Assembly (NCBI RefSeq): GCF_900230255.1
Contig: NZ_OCNJ01000005.1
Location: 1-64,000, forward strand
Origin: Caenispirillum bisanense
GTDB taxonomy: Bacteria; Pseudomonadota; Alphaproteobacteria; Rhodospirillales; Rhodospirillaceae
DNA: 64,000 nucleotides
Direction of reading: 5' to 3'
Shown here: piece after piece, positions 36,963 through 49,933 of the stretch
How the letters are laid out: the number at the start of each line of letters is the position of its first letter
Numbering within the stretch: position 1 is the stretch's first letter
The notes under the pieces: model-generated
Told to the model about the DNA's origin: nothing
Database searches by the model: none
The model's input: only the letters and a program-made list of their open reading frames with translations
Position numbers and translations under genes: made by a program

Positions 36963-37184
36963 TCAGGGACACGCCGCGGCACGAGCACGGTCGAGAAGAC
37001 CGGCCACGTATTCGGAGATACCGCCGTCCGCAACGGCCGTCACGCGGCCAGCCCGAACGTCCGTGAGGCCGACCTCCACCGCAGCCCGGAGTACCTCGGC
37101 ACGCACCGTCCGCTCCTTTTCGACCTGTCCCCCGGACACGGGTTCATCCAGGTGCTCGGGAAGGTCGAAGGTGCGGCGGGTCAT
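36963..37184 (-). CDS. Small protein resembling a ParD/CopG-type antitoxin, no partner seen
   Basis: 73 aa. The start (MTRRTFDLPEHLDE) and the AEVLRAAVEVGLTDVRAGRV block look like a ribbon-helix-helix antitoxin of the ParD type, but the middle of that fold is shortened. A GAGGA lies upstream of the ATG, and ATATTCGGAGATAT (37200-37213) upstream has the ATAT-N6-ATAT shape of a small operator. No toxin gene is adjacent. It lies after the App1-like gene in the same direction and may be an orphan remnant. Confidence 0.4.
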   Translation of the reverse strand: MTRRTFDLPEHLDEPVSGGQVEKERTVRAEVLRAAVEVGLTDVRAGRVTAVADGGISEYVAGLLDRARAAACP

Positions 37185-37236
37185 GGACCGGTCCTCGGTG
37201 GCATATCTCCGAATATCGGCCAGGGTCCGGCGGCCG

Positions 37237-38457
37237 TCAACGCCGCCCGGACCTCGGCTCCACCACCACGCTCTCGTCTTCGTCGCCCTGCCCCTCCACC
37301 ACGTCCTCGACTTCGGCGGCGTCGGCGCGGCGGATGGGGTGGTCTTCGCCGTCGCCTTCCTCGCGCACCTTCTCGCCGCGCACCAGCGGCACGCGGCCCG
37401 GCTGGATGAGGCCGAGGTCGGCGGCGTGCTCGGCCATGGCGATGCTGTCGGCGGCGAGCAGCAGGGACGAGCCGTGCGCCACCGCTTCCTCGGCCATGGC
37501 GGCGATTTCGTCGGCGCGGCCGGCGTCCTTCGAGACGTTGCGGATGTAGACGGCCAGCACCCGGTCGCCGTGCTCGGCGACGATGCGGCGGTAGACCTCG
37601 GGGTCGTGCTGACCGCTGTCGCCGATGAGCACGACGGGCAGGTCGCGGTAGACGTCCAGCATGTGGTCGATGAGCATGCGCTTGTGGTCCACCGCCTTGC
37701 GCGGCAGCGGGCTCGACCACCGCATGCCCCATTCGCGCAGGAACAGGATCGGACCGACGGGAATGCCGTGGCGGCGGAAGAACTCGTCCAGCACGTCGTA
37801 GATGCCCCACGGCGCCCGGCTGACGTAGAGCATGGGGTTGCGCTCGTCGCCGCCGGCGCCGTCGTAGAGGGCGCGGTAGAAGGCGGTGACGCCGGGGAAG
37901 GCGGTGCGGCTGTTGGCCCCCTGCACGAACAGCCGCCACATCATGCCGAACACGTTGGCGACGCCCGTCACCATCACCGTGTCGTCGATGTCGCTGATGA
38001 CCACGAAGCGGCTGCGTTCCGGCGGAATGAAGACCCGCGCCGTCGCCTCCACCACGTCGGGCGCCTCCAGCGTCAGGGCGACCTCGTGCCACTCGCGCCC
38101 GTCGGGCACCGGCGCGGGCAGCCGCAGGTGGACGCGGAAATAGCCGTCGCTGTCTGTGTGGATGCGCTGCTCGCAGCCGTGGAAGCGGGCCGTCAGCGGC
38201 GCGTCGGCGACCGCCCGGCGGGCGATACGGCGGCCGATGTCGTGCAGCATGCGCCGCACCGTCAGCGCCGAGCGCGGCGCCGGAGCCTGACGGAACACCC
38301 GGCCGATGACGAAGATCTCGGTGCGCGAGCCGTAGCCGCGGTAGGGCTGCACGACGATGCCGCGCTCCCCGTGGGCCCGCCGTGCCGGCCGGCCGGCGAG
38401 GCGCAGCAGCCCGCGCACCGCCTTGCCTGCCCCGGAAATCATCGTGCCGAACGCCAT
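37237..38457 (-). CDS. App1-like phosphatase (DUF2183)
   Basis: 406 aa. The catalytic HAD-like motif is VISDIDDTVMVTGV (DxDxT), followed by YVSRAPWGIYDVLDEFFRRH, the HKRMLIDHMLDVYRDLPVVL block and GDSGQHDPEVY, the App1/DUF2183 pattern of phosphatidate phosphatases. The N-terminal about 130 residues are a beta-rich domain (GSRTEIFVIGRVFRQ). It probably acts on lipid phosphates at the membrane. The ATG at 38457 was chosen by the family start. The C-terminus is acidic. Confidence 0.85.
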   Translation of the reverse strand: MAFGTMISGAGKAVRGLLRLAGRPARRAHGERGIVVQPYRGYGSRTEIFVIGRVFRQAPAPRSALTVRRMLHDIGRRIARRAVADAPLTARFHGCEQRIHTDSDGYFRVHLRLPAPVPDGREWHEVALTLEAPDVVEATARVFIPPERSRFVVISDIDDTVMVTGVANVFGMMWRLFVQGANSRTAFPGVTAFYRALYDGAGGDERNPMLYVSRAPWGIYDVLDEFFRRHGIPVGPILFLREWGMRWSSPLPRKAVDHKRMLIDHMLDVYRDLPVVLIGDSGQHDPEVYRRIVAEHGDRVLAVYIRNVSKDAGRADEIAAMAEEAVAHGSSLLLAADSIAMAEHAADLGLIQPGRVPLVRGEKVREEGDGEDHPIRRADAAEVEDVVEGQGDEDESVVVEPRSGRR

Positions 38458-38471
38458 GGCCCCTGCCTGCA

Positions 38472-38506
38472 AGAGAAAAGCCCGCTCCGGGAGAGGAACG
38501 GGCTTT
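38472..38506 (-). terminator. Terminator after thiSG
   Basis: An 8-bp stem AAAGCCCG with CGGGCTTT (38477-38484 and 38499-38506), extended by three further pairs after one mismatch. On the minus strand it is followed by TTTTCTCTT. It lies 41 nt after the thiSG stop. Confidence 0.75.
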
Positions 38507-38546
38507 CCTGGGGAACCGTTTCGCGATGCCGCCGCGCGGCCCGCCG

Positions 38547-39548
38547 TCAGATGAGGCCGGCGAGCGGGCTCGACGGGTCGGCGTACATCTTCTTCGGCAT
38601 GCGGCCGGCCTGATAGGACAGGCGCCCGGCCTCGATGGCGAGCTTCATGGCGCGGGCCATCTTGATGGGATCCTTGGCGCCGGCGATGGCGGTGTTCATG
38701 AGCACGCCGTCGCAGCCGAGTTCCATGGCGACCGCCGCGTCCGAGGCGGTGCCGACGCCGGCGTCCACCAGCACGGGCACGCTCAGGCTTTCCTTGATGA
38801 GGCGGATGTTCACCGGGTTCATGATGCCGAGGCCCGAACCGATCAGCGAGCCGAGCGGCATGACGGCGACGCAGCCCATGTCCTCCAGCCGCTTGGCGAC
38901 GATGGGGTCGTCGTTGGTATAGACCATGACCTTGAAGCCGTCGGCGATCAGCGCCTCGGCGGCGGCCAGGGTTTCGGTGATGTTGGGGTAGAGCGTCTTC
39001 TGGTCGCCCAGCACTTCCAGCTTCACCAGATCCCAGCCGCCGGCCTCGCGGGCGAGGCGCAGGGTGCGCACGGCGTCCTGGGCGGTGAAGCAGCCGGCGG
39101 TGTTGGGCAGGTACGTATAGACCTTGGGGTCGACGTAATCGACCAGCATGGGCTGGCTCGGGTCCGACACGTTCACGCGGCGCACGGCGACGGTGACGAT
39201 CTCGGCGCCGCTCGCCTCGATGGCGAGGCGGGTTTCCTCGAAGTCCTTGTACTTGCCCGTACCCACCAGCAGGCGGGAGCGGAAGCGGCGGCCGGCCACC
39301 TCGAAGAAATCGTCGGCGTCCAGCGCCGGCATGCGGTCGCCGTCGGGCAGGCCGCCGCCGATGAAGTGGACGATCTCCAGGCGGTCGCCGTCGGTCACCG
39401 GCGTCTGCTGGAAGGCGGACTTCGGCACGATCTCCAGGTTGCGCTCCACGGCCACCTTGCGGGGGTCGATGCCGAGGGTGGTCAGCAGCCCCTCGACGGT
39501 GGTGGCGGTGGACAGCGGGCGGGCTTCGCCGTTGATGGTCACCTGCAT
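38547..39548 (-). CDS. thiSG: Fused thiamine sulfur carrier and thiazole synthase ThiS-ThiG
   Basis: 333 aa, two proteins in one chain. Residues 1-66 are ThiS, ending HFIGGG, but here the Gly-Gly is internal. ThiG follows from about 78 to 333: [20 protein letters not shown], the Schiff-base Lys176 in VKLEVL, and [20 protein letters not shown]. The protein makes the thiazole phosphate of thiamine. Because free ThiS needs a C-terminal GG for thiocarboxylation, the fusion implies another sulfur donor route or processing. No other thi gene is adjacent. Confidence 0.92.
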   Translation of the reverse strand: MQVTINGEARPLSTATTVEGLLTTLGIDPRKVAVERNLEIVPKSAFQQTPVTDGDRLEIVHFIGGGLPDGDRMPALDADDFFEVAGRRFRSRLLVGTGKYKDFEETRLAIEASGAEIVTVAVRRVNVSDPSQPMLVDYVDPKVYTYLPNTAGCFTAQDAVRTLRLAREAGGWDLVKLEVLGDQKTLYPNITETLAAAEALIADGFKVMVYTNDDPIVAKRLEDMGCVAVMPLGSLIGSGLGIMNPVNIRLIKESLSVPVLVDAGVGTASDAAVAMELGCDGVLMNTAIAGAKDPIKMARAMKLAIEAGRLSYQAGRMPKKMYADPSSPLAGLI

Positions 39549-39837
39549 CGGCTTGCATTCTCACTCAGGGATCAGGGTTGGCGAGAGTATGGGGCGACGC
39601 GGCCCGTCCCGCAACCGCGAGAACGCGCTGCCGCGGGCGCTTGCGCAACATTATGTCGCGGAAGACGCCGGCGGGTCTGCTGCGTCCCCTGCGCTTTTCG
39701 GTCGTTTTCGGCCGGATGCCATGCATTGGGCGCATGGCGGCGCACCTTGCCGCCAATCCAGACGTTGCCAGCAGGGTCCGCCTGCTATAGGACTAGGCGA
39801 CATACCGTTACGGCAACCAGCGACGGCAACCGCGCGC

Positions 39838-40293
39838 GTGTCCCCCACCGTCTTCATCCTCAACGGCCCCAACCTGAACCTGCTCGGCACCCGCCAGCCG
39901 GAGGTCTACGGCCATGAGACGCTGGCCGACATCCGCCGCCTGTGCGAAGACCACGCCGAAGGCCTCGGCCTTTCCGTCGACTTCCGCCAGACCAACCACG
40001 AAGGCGAGCTGGTGACCTGGGTGCAGGAGGCGCGCACCGCCGCCGCCGGCCTGATCGTCAACGCCGCCGCCTATACACACACCTCCGTCGCCCTGCTCGA
40101 TGCGCTGCTCGCCGTCGATCGTCCGGTGGTGGAGGTGCACCTTTCGAACATCCACAAGCGCGAGCCGTTCCGGCACCATTCCTATGTGTCGAAGGCCGCG
40201 CACGGCATGATCTGCGGGTTCGGATCCCACGGCTACGTGCTGGCGCTGGACGCCGTCGCCCGCCTCATTCGAAGCCAGAAAGAGAAGAGCTAG
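39838..40293 (+). CDS. aroQ: Type II 3-dehydroquinate dehydratase
   Basis: 151 aa with the whole type II signature: [20 protein letters not shown] (lid Arg and Tyr), [30 protein letters not shown] and [20 protein letters not shown]. It dehydrates 3-dehydroquinate in the shikimate pathway. The start is a GTG at 39838, the only start that places the conserved block normally; there is no clear ribosome site. accB follows directly, so the three genes aroQ-accB-accC form one unit. Confidence 0.95.
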   Translation: MSPTVFILNGPNLNLLGTRQPEVYGHETLADIRRLCEDHAEGLGLSVDFRQTNHEGELVTWVQEARTAAAGLIVNAAAYTHTSVALLDALLAVDRPVVEVHLSNIHKREPFRHHSYVSKAAHGMICGFGSHGYVLALDAVARLIRSQKEKS

Positions 40294-40758
40294 ATGAGCA
40301 GCAAGCCCTTGATCGACAGCGCCGCCGTCCGCGACCTGGCGACCCTGTTGGACGAGACCGGCCTCACCGAGATCGAGTACGAGACGGAAAACGTGCGCAT
40401 CCGCGTCGGCCGCGCCGCCGCGCCGCAGATGGCCTACGCCCCGGCGCCGATGCACGCCGCCGCACCTGCGCCGGCCGCCGGCGCCGCCGCGGCCCCGGCC
40501 GCGGTCGAGGACGTCGCCAAGCACCCGGGGGCCGTCACCAGCCCCATGGTCGGCGTGCTCTACACCTCGTCGGAGCCGGGCGCCCCGGCCTTCGTGACCG
40601 AGGGCGCGACGGTGTCGCAGGGCCAGACCCTGTTCCTCATCGAGGCCATGAAGACCTTCAACCCGGTGCGTGCCCCCAAGGGCGGCACGGTCAGCCGCAT
40701 CCTCGTCGACAACGCCCAGGCGGTCGAGTTCGGCGAGCCGCTGTGCGTGATCGAGTGA
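40294..40758 (+). CDS. accB: Biotin carboxyl carrier protein of acetyl-CoA carboxylase
   Basis: 154 aa. The C-terminal biotinyl domain has Lys120 in EAMK, the biotin attachment site, preceded by [20 protein letters not shown]. An N-terminal helical domain and an Ala/Pro-rich linker precede it. The ATG directly follows the aroQ stop. With AccC it carries out the first half of acetyl-CoA carboxylation; AccA and AccD are not in the window. Confidence 0.96.
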   Translation: MSSKPLIDSAAVRDLATLLDETGLTEIEYETENVRIRVGRAAAPQMAYAPAPMHAAAPAPAAGAAAAPAAVEDVAKHPGAVTSPMVGVLYTSSEPGAPAFVTEGATVSQGQTLFLIEAMKTFNPVRAPKGGTVSRILVDNAQAVEFGEPLCVIE

Positions 40759-40784
40759 TCCTCCCCGGCCAGGTTGGGAAAAGC

Positions 40785-42128
<1,344 letters not shown>

Positions 42129-42148
42129 GGCGGACGGGGGAGACGCGC

Positions 42149-42808
42149 TTGACAGAGCTTCCCGTCACCCCCGACCTGCTCCTGCGCGCCTACGCGAGCG
42201 GCGTCTTCCCCATGGCGCGCTCGCGCGGCGGTCGTACCCTCTACTGGGTGGATCCGGACGAGCGCGGCATCATCCCGCTCGACGGCTTCCACGCCCCCAA
42301 GTCCCTGCTGAAGACCGTGAAGCGCGGGGTGTTCGACGTTCGCGTCGACACCGCCTTCCGCGCCGTCATGGAAGGCTGCGCCGCCCCCGCGCCGGGCCGC
42401 ACCGAAACCTGGATCAATGACACCATCTTCAAGGTGTTCTGCGACCTGCACGCCATGGGCTACGCCCACAGCGTCGAGTGCTGGCAGGACGGCCGGCTGG
42501 TGGGCGGGCTCTACGGCCTGCAGCTGGGCGCGGCGTTCTTCGGCGAGAGCATGTTCTCGCGCGCCACCGACGCCAGCAAGGTGGCGCTCTGCCATCTGGT
42601 GGCCCGCCTGCGCGGCGGCGGCTTCACGCTGCTCGACACCCAGTTCATCACCGACCACCTGCAGCGCTTCGGCGCGACGGAAATCCCCCGCGCCCGCTAT
42701 CACCGCATGCTCGGCGAGGCGCTGAAGCGGCAGGCGCGGTTCGACGGGGATTATCCGGTGGAGCTGGTGTCGTCCCTGCTCAGGCAGTCGAGCACCCAGA
42801 CGTCGTAG
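42149..42808 (+). CDS. aat: Leucyl/phenylalanyl-tRNA-protein transferase
   Basis: 219 aa, the L/F transferase of the N-end rule pathway. It has [11 protein letters not shown], the [20 protein letters not shown] block, [20 protein letters not shown] and [15 protein letters not shown]. The start is a TTG at 42149 behind GGGGGAGA, the only start giving the normal N-terminus. It lies after accC and overlaps the convergent DUF2155 gene by 58 nt. Confidence 0.95.
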   Translation: MTELPVTPDLLLRAYASGVFPMARSRGGRTLYWVDPDERGIIPLDGFHAPKSLLKTVKRGVFDVRVDTAFRAVMEGCAAPAPGRTETWINDTIFKVFCDLHAMGYAHSVECWQDGRLVGGLYGLQLGAAFFGESMFSRATDASKVALCHLVARLRGGGFTLLDTQFITDHLQRFGATEIPRARYHRMLGEALKRQARFDGDYPVELVSSLLRQSSTQTS

Positions 42809-43164
42809 ATGGGGTGCTCCATGGCCGACAGGGCGGGGCTGGAGGCGAACATCCAGCCGCGGAACACCTCGCGCGCCGGGGCGCCGGGCTCGATCTCGGT
42901 GATGTCGAGGAAGGCGGCCGACTCCGGCGTCTCCTCGGGCGGCCGATAGCGGCAGGCGCGCACCAGGATCTCCAGATTGCCGATGCGCGTCTTCTGGCCG
43001 ACCGGCGCCGTCACCGTCGAGACGCGCGCCGTCACCTTGTCCAGCCACTGCAGCACCGCCTTGTCGCCCGTCACGTCGGTGGCGGCGGCAGCCGGCGCCA
43101 CCGCACCGGCGGCGAGCGTCAGGGACAGGGCGGCGGAGCGGAGAAGGATCGTGAACGTCGTCAT
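42751..43164 (-). CDS. Exported DUF2155 protein
   Basis: 137 aa with a signal peptide ([20 protein letters not shown]). The conserved region has [47 protein letters not shown] and [11 protein letters not shown], the DUF2155 pattern. Function unknown. It is the last gene of the NDUFA12-MlaD-MlaD-DUF2155 group and converges with aat. The ATG at 43164 places the signal peptide correctly. Confidence 0.88.
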   Translation of the reverse strand: MTTFTILLRSAALSLTLAAGAVAPAAAATDVTGDKAVLQWLDKVTARVSTVTAPVGQKTRIGNLEILVRACRYRPPEETPESAAFLDITEIEPGAPAREVFRGWMFASSPALSAMEHPIYDVWVLDCLSRDDTSSTG

Positions 43165-43214
43165 GGCGAAGCGGTAACCCGTGGCGGCTGGGGGCCCGAA
43201 GGCGGCGTACCGGC

Positions 43215-43694
43215 TCAACGGCCCGGCTGCGCCGCACCCTGGGCGGAGGGCGACTGGGTGGCGAGGAAGATGATGTCGCCCACCAGATCCTCCATGGACT
43301 GGAAATCCTCGGTGTTGTCGATCCTGCCCCCGGAATCGAGCATTTCCGTGGCAGAGCCCGGCTGCAGGCGGACGTATTTGCCGCCCAGCAGGCCGTCGGA
43401 CACGATGGTGGCGACGGTGTCGGCCGGCAGGCGCACGTCGGGGACGATGGTCATGCTGACCACGGCCCGGAAGGTCTGCGGGTCGAGCCGCTGTTCGGTG
43501 ACCGAGCCCACCTTGATGCCCGAGACGCGCACGTCGGACCCCACCTGCAGGTCGCCGGTCTTGGAGAACACCGCCTGCAGCGGATACCCCTCCACCGGGC
43601 GGACGTCGGCCATGGTGTAGGCGATGGCGAGGAACAGGCCGGCCACCACCAGCACCACGGCCCCCAGGATGGTCTCGATCGGATTGCGTCCCAT
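43215..43694 (-). CDS. MCE/MlaD-family lipid transport protein (second copy)
   Basis: 159 aa: one N-terminal membrane anchor (ILGAVVLVVAGLFLAIAYTM) and one MCE domain (SKTGDLQVGSDVRVSGIKVG through DGLLGGKYVRLQPGS). MlaD-type proteins form a hexamer that binds phospholipid between the membranes. ATG 43694 follows GGGAAGGA. It lies 28 nt after the other MCE gene. The MlaE permease and MlaF ATPase are not adjacent. Confidence 0.9.
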   Translation of the reverse strand: MGRNPIETILGAVVLVVAGLFLAIAYTMADVRPVEGYPLQAVFSKTGDLQVGSDVRVSGIKVGSVTEQRLDPQTFRAVVSMTIVPDVRLPADTVATIVSDGLLGGKYVRLQPGSATEMLDSGGRIDNTEDFQSMEDLVGDIIFLATQSPSAQGAAQPGR

Positions 43695-43722
43695 GACGGT
43701 CGGGTCCTTCCCCTGGTGCGGG

Positions 43723-44340
43723 TCAGTCGGTGAGCGAGGGGAACGGGCTGGCGCCCGGCGGGGCGGCGGTGCCGGCCGGACCGCCAGCCTCGCCGGCATC
43801 ACTTCCGTCGCCGTCGCCGTCGGGATCACCCGGGGCGAGGATGTCGCCGCCCTGCTCGGCCGCGGCGCCGCCCTCGGCCGCCGCGGCGCGGGCCGCCTTG
43901 GCGCGGGCGACGATCTTCGCCAGCAGTTCCTCGAGGATCACCGCGTCCTGGGTGTAGGAGATGCGGTCCCCGTCGGCCAGCAGGTCGAGGCCGCCGCCGG
44001 GCTGCAGCTCGATGTACTTGGTGCCGAACAGGCCCTCGGTTTCGATGATGGCGGCGCTGTCGTCGGGCAGTTCCACGTCGCCCCGCAGGGACAGCACCGT
44101 CTCGGCCTTGTAGCGGTCGGTCAGGCGCATGTCCGACACCACGCCCACCGGCACTCCGGCCAGCCGCACGGGCGCGCCTTCGCGCAGGCCGTCGGTGCGG
44201 TTGAATTGCGCCGTCAGCGTCATGATGGCGCCGTTGTCCACGTGCCGCTCGTGCCGCTGCATCACATTGTACGTCAGCAGCACGCCGACGACCGAGACCG
44301 TGGCGAGGCCGTAGAGGGTTTCCCTGGTGCGGCTGTTCAT
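43723..44340 (-). CDS. MCE/MlaD-family lipid transport protein (first copy)
   Basis: 205 aa: an N-terminal anchor (TLYGLATVSVVGVLLTYNVM), an MCE domain (FNRTDGLREGAPVRLAGVPV through EGLFGTKYIELQPGG), then an Ala-rich coiled region and an Asp/Gly/Pro tail. It is a diverged paralogue of the next gene. It lies 37 nt after the NDUFA12-type gene. A dedicated transporter is not seen nearby, so the pair probably works with an MlaFE complex encoded elsewhere. Confidence 0.9.
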   Translation of the reverse strand: MNSRTRETLYGLATVSVVGVLLTYNVMQRHERHVDNGAIMTLTAQFNRTDGLREGAPVRLAGVPVGVVSDMRLTDRYKAETVLSLRGDVELPDDSAAIIETEGLFGTKYIELQPGGGLDLLADGDRISYTQDAVILEELLAKIVARAKAARAAAAEGGAAAEQGGDILAPGDPDGDGDGSDAGEAGGPAGTAAPPGASPFPSLTD

Positions 44341-44377
44341 GACGACTCCGCGGTGCCGGGCGGCCCCGCCGGCCCGG

Positions 44378-44731
44378 TCAGGAGCCGGGGGTCCAGGCCT
44401 CGTAGTCGCCGGTGCCCTTGGCGCGATTGCCGCCGCGGCGGTCGTCGCCCTGGGGGACGTAGGCGTTCACCGTACCCGACAGGTTGGGCAGGTGTTCCTT
44501 CATCCACGGCTTCTTCTGGTCGATCTTGATGGGCTCGTCGACGGTGTAGTGCAGCCAGGCATGCCATTCGGGCGGAATCTTCGACGCCTCGATCTTGCCG
44601 TTGTACATCACCCAGCGCTTGCGGCGACCGGTCTTCGGCTGCCGGCGGTCCTGGTAGTAGCGGTTGCCGTACTGGTCCTTGCCGACGAACTCACCCTTCA
44701 GCCAGGTGAAGAACATGGTGCCCGTGATCAT
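44378..44731 (-). CDS. NDUFA12/B17.2-type complex I accessory subunit
   Basis: 117 aa. The family core is GEFVGKDQYGNRYYQDRR, KRWVMYNGKIEASKIPPEWH, AWLHYTVDEPI and KPWMKEHLPNLSGTVNAY. It is an accessory subunit of NADH:ubiquinone oxidoreductase, found in alphaproteobacteria and mitochondria. The ATG at 44731 is preferred over 44764 because it matches the family start. It is the first gene of the minus-strand group with the two MCE genes and DUF2155. Confidence 0.93.
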   Translation of the reverse strand: MITGTMFFTWLKGEFVGKDQYGNRYYQDRRQPKTGRRKRWVMYNGKIEASKIPPEWHAWLHYTVDEPIKIDQKKPWMKEHLPNLSGTVNAYVPQGDDRRGGNRAKGTGDYEAWTPGS

Positions 44732-44764
44732 GTGACGGTCGCTCCGGTGCGCACTCTCTAACAC

Positions 44765-45056
44765 ATAGGCGTTCCGGCCGGGCGGCGGCGGCCGTCGGCG
44801 GAACGGGCCGCACTATGGCGCAGAAGGGCGCCGCAGTCCAGCACCGTCGCCACCCCTGCCCCGCCCGTTCGGGTAAGGCCGCCGGTGTGACGGCGGTCAC
44901 CGCCCGAAGACTACATATAGTGTCTCCTCGGGGTGCTCCGGCAGCTGTCCACAGCTGTGGAGAACTCGGACGAGGGCCACCCCCAGGCGGCGACTCGCCC
45001 GTTTGCCTCGGGTTCCGCAGGTTCATCCACCGGCTCATCCGACTTACCCACAAGAC
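44765..45056. other. Intergenic region between NDUFA12 and the NrdR boxes
   Basis: No gene is seen. It has a 14-bp perfect palindrome, TCCACAGCTGTGGA, at 44948-44961, and ACTACATATAGTGT at 44910-44923, which has an NrdR-box-like shape but lies about 150 bp from the boxes below. TTACCCACA at 45045-45053 differs from a DnaA box by one base. Confidence 0.5.
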
Positions 45057-45103
45057 ATACGAGATATTGTGTTGCAGCCGCGGAACGACACAAAATTCGG
45101 TTG
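45057..45103 (+). promoter_or_regulatory. NrdR-box pair upstream of nrdJ
   Basis: ATACGAGATATTGTGT (45057-45072) and ACACAAAATTCGGTTG (45088-45103) resemble the NrdR consensus ACACwATATATwGTGT and start 31 bp apart, the spacing of three helical turns seen for NrdR-box pairs. They lie about 160 nt before the nrdJ start, so they probably mediate repression of ribonucleotide reductase by NrdR. Confidence 0.65.
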
Positions 45104-45259
45104 CCCGGCTTATGACGTTCGCCTAGTCTCATCGCCCGTCGGTAGGGACATCCCACAGTCCCGGCACGCGGCTCGGGCGGAGGAAGCCGAGGGTCGCTCA
45201 ACCACCGTGCACAGTCCTCACGGCCATAGCGAGCACGCTACATCTAGGGGAGCATCCAC

Positions 45260-48961
<3,702 letters not shown>

Positions 48962-48997
48962 GGGTCGGGTCGTAACGAAGAAGAGTGAGAGAGACTG

Positions 48998-49026
48998 CGG
49001 GCGGCGCCTTTCAGGGGCGCCGCCCG
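48998..49026 (+). terminator. Terminator hairpin after nrdJ
   Basis: A perfect 11-bp GC stem (48998-49008 with 49016-49026) and the loop TTTCAGG, 37 nt after the nrdJ stop. Only a weak T run (GGGCGTTTCG) follows. Confidence 0.6.
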
Positions 49027-49117
49027 TGGGCGTTTCGGGGGCGGCCCGAGCGGTTTGAACTGGATGGAGACGATGTGCATTGGTACGATCATGGTGACTT
49101 TTCCCCGGAGAGACACC

Positions 49118-49330
49118 ATGTCCGTCGTCAGGTTCCATTCCGTCACCGAGGCCGCCATGCCAGACAGAAGGGACGACGCGGCAGAGACGGAAATCTCGAC
49201 CGAGGCCCTGGAAGAGATCGACCGCCGACTGGCCGCCCTGGATCGAGGCGAACGCCTGACCGGCGACGAACTGCATGCCGACATGGAGGCATGGAAAGCG
49301 GAGCGACGGGAGCAGCGGCGCCGACGCTGA
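49118..49330 (+). CDS. Putative type II antitoxin
   Basis: 70 aa, small and charged. The C-terminal part, EEIDRRLAALDRGERLTGDE then LHADMEAWKAERREQRRRR, resembles the antitoxins paired with ParE-type toxins. It stops 4 nt before the toxin start, the usual layout of such operons. The start is ATG 49118 behind GGAGAG; an in-frame ATG at 49157 is an alternative. The antitoxin would bind and neutralise the toxin and repress the operon. Confidence 0.7.
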   Translation: MSVVRFHSVTEAAMPDRRDDAAETEISTEALEEIDRRLAALDRGERLTGDELHADMEAWKAERREQRRRR

Positions 49331-49334
49331 CGCC

Positions 49335-49631
49335 ATGGCCGTCTTCTGGGCCCGTGCGACGCGGCACGACCTCCGGCGCATCTTCGTACACAACGAAGAA
49401 TGGCGGGGCGAAGAGCGAGCAGAGGCCATCGACACCGACATCCGCCGTTTCGGCGAGACGCTGACGCCGACCGCCGGCTCGCCTTGGCCACCGCGGCCGT
49501 TTTTGCGCAAGGCCCTGGGACCACACGGCTACTGGGTCTTCTTCCGATCGACCGGCGACGACGTCGAGGTCGTCGCCGTCTATCATGCCAAAGAGAACTG
49601 GACCGCGATCCTGCCCTGGCGCCAGACCTGA
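49335..49631 (+). CDS. ParE/RelE-type toxin
   Basis: 98 aa with the fold pattern of ParE: an N-terminal WARATRHDLRRIFVHN segment, a central R-x-L core (FLRKALGPHGYWVFFRSTGD) and the late strand VVAVYHAKENW. ParE-like toxins poison gyrase, RelE-like ones cut mRNA; the residues seen here favour the ParE side but do not settle it. The antitoxin gene is 4 nt upstream. The pair lies after nrdJ next to a degraded gene and a repeat, which suggests mobile origin. Confidence 0.75.
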   Translation: MAVFWARATRHDLRRIFVHNEEWRGEERAEAIDTDIRRFGETLTPTAGSPWPPRPFLRKALGPHGYWVFFRSTGDDVEVVAVYHAKENWTAILPWRQT

Positions 49632-49636
49632 CGCCC

Positions 49637-49775
49637 CTACTCCACCCGCTCGCCCGGCAGAATGACGCGGCTGCCGGTGAGCGGGTCGCTCGGCAGGGGG
49701 GCGGTGTCGAGCCCGTAGTAGCGATCGTCGCGGCGTGGGTGGCTTGCCCTGCGGCAGATCGCGCAGCCTCCGTAT
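49637..49775 (-). pseudogene. Degenerate 3' end of a second lipoprotein gene
   Basis: Read on the minus strand, this segment repeats the last about 45 codons of the lipoprotein gene at 49934-50545, diverged. It contains RYYGLDTAPLPSDPLTGSRV and then ILPGERVE and a stop, matching DTYYGLGTDPLPSDPL of the intact gene. The upstream LRDLPQGKPP piece is in a different frame, so at least one frameshift is present. The rest of the gene is missing and is replaced by an interspersed repeat at 49798-49885. It is a remnant of a tandem duplication. Confidence 0.8.
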
Positions 49776-49797
49776 CACCGGTCGCCGTCCGTGGAGC

Positions 49798-49885
49798 CGT
49801 GGATGGCCGGGTCGAGCCCGGCCATGACAAACTTTTCTGCAAAATCAAACACTTGTCATGCCCGGGCTTGACCCGGGCATCCACG
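49798..49885. repeat. Interspersed repeat between the two lipoprotein copies
   Basis: GCCGGGTCGAGCCCGGC at 49806-49822 and CCCGGGCTTGACCCGGG at 49861-49877 are two arms of the same repeat family as upstream of rpe (21504-21612). Here the arms are in the opposite order and separated by an AT-rich stretch (49831-49853). Confidence 0.8.
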
Positions 49886-49933
49886 CGGCGGGTCCTGGCA
49901 GAGGCGGCCGTAACGGGGGACGGGCGCCTGCCC

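Noticed and set aside
39549-39700. Possible TPP riboswitch ahead of thiSG
   Set aside because: The leader contains CCTGATCC and CTGAGTG fragments, but the order, spacing and the remaining THI-box stems are absent.
44948-44961. Palindrome TCCACAGCTGTGGA as a DnaA site or origin
   Set aside because: It lacks the DnaA consensus, stands alone and has no AT-rich unwinding region nearby.
45104-45259. Possible cobalamin riboswitch ahead of nrdJ
   Set aside because: No B12-box or conserved core could be found; the NrdR boxes explain control better.
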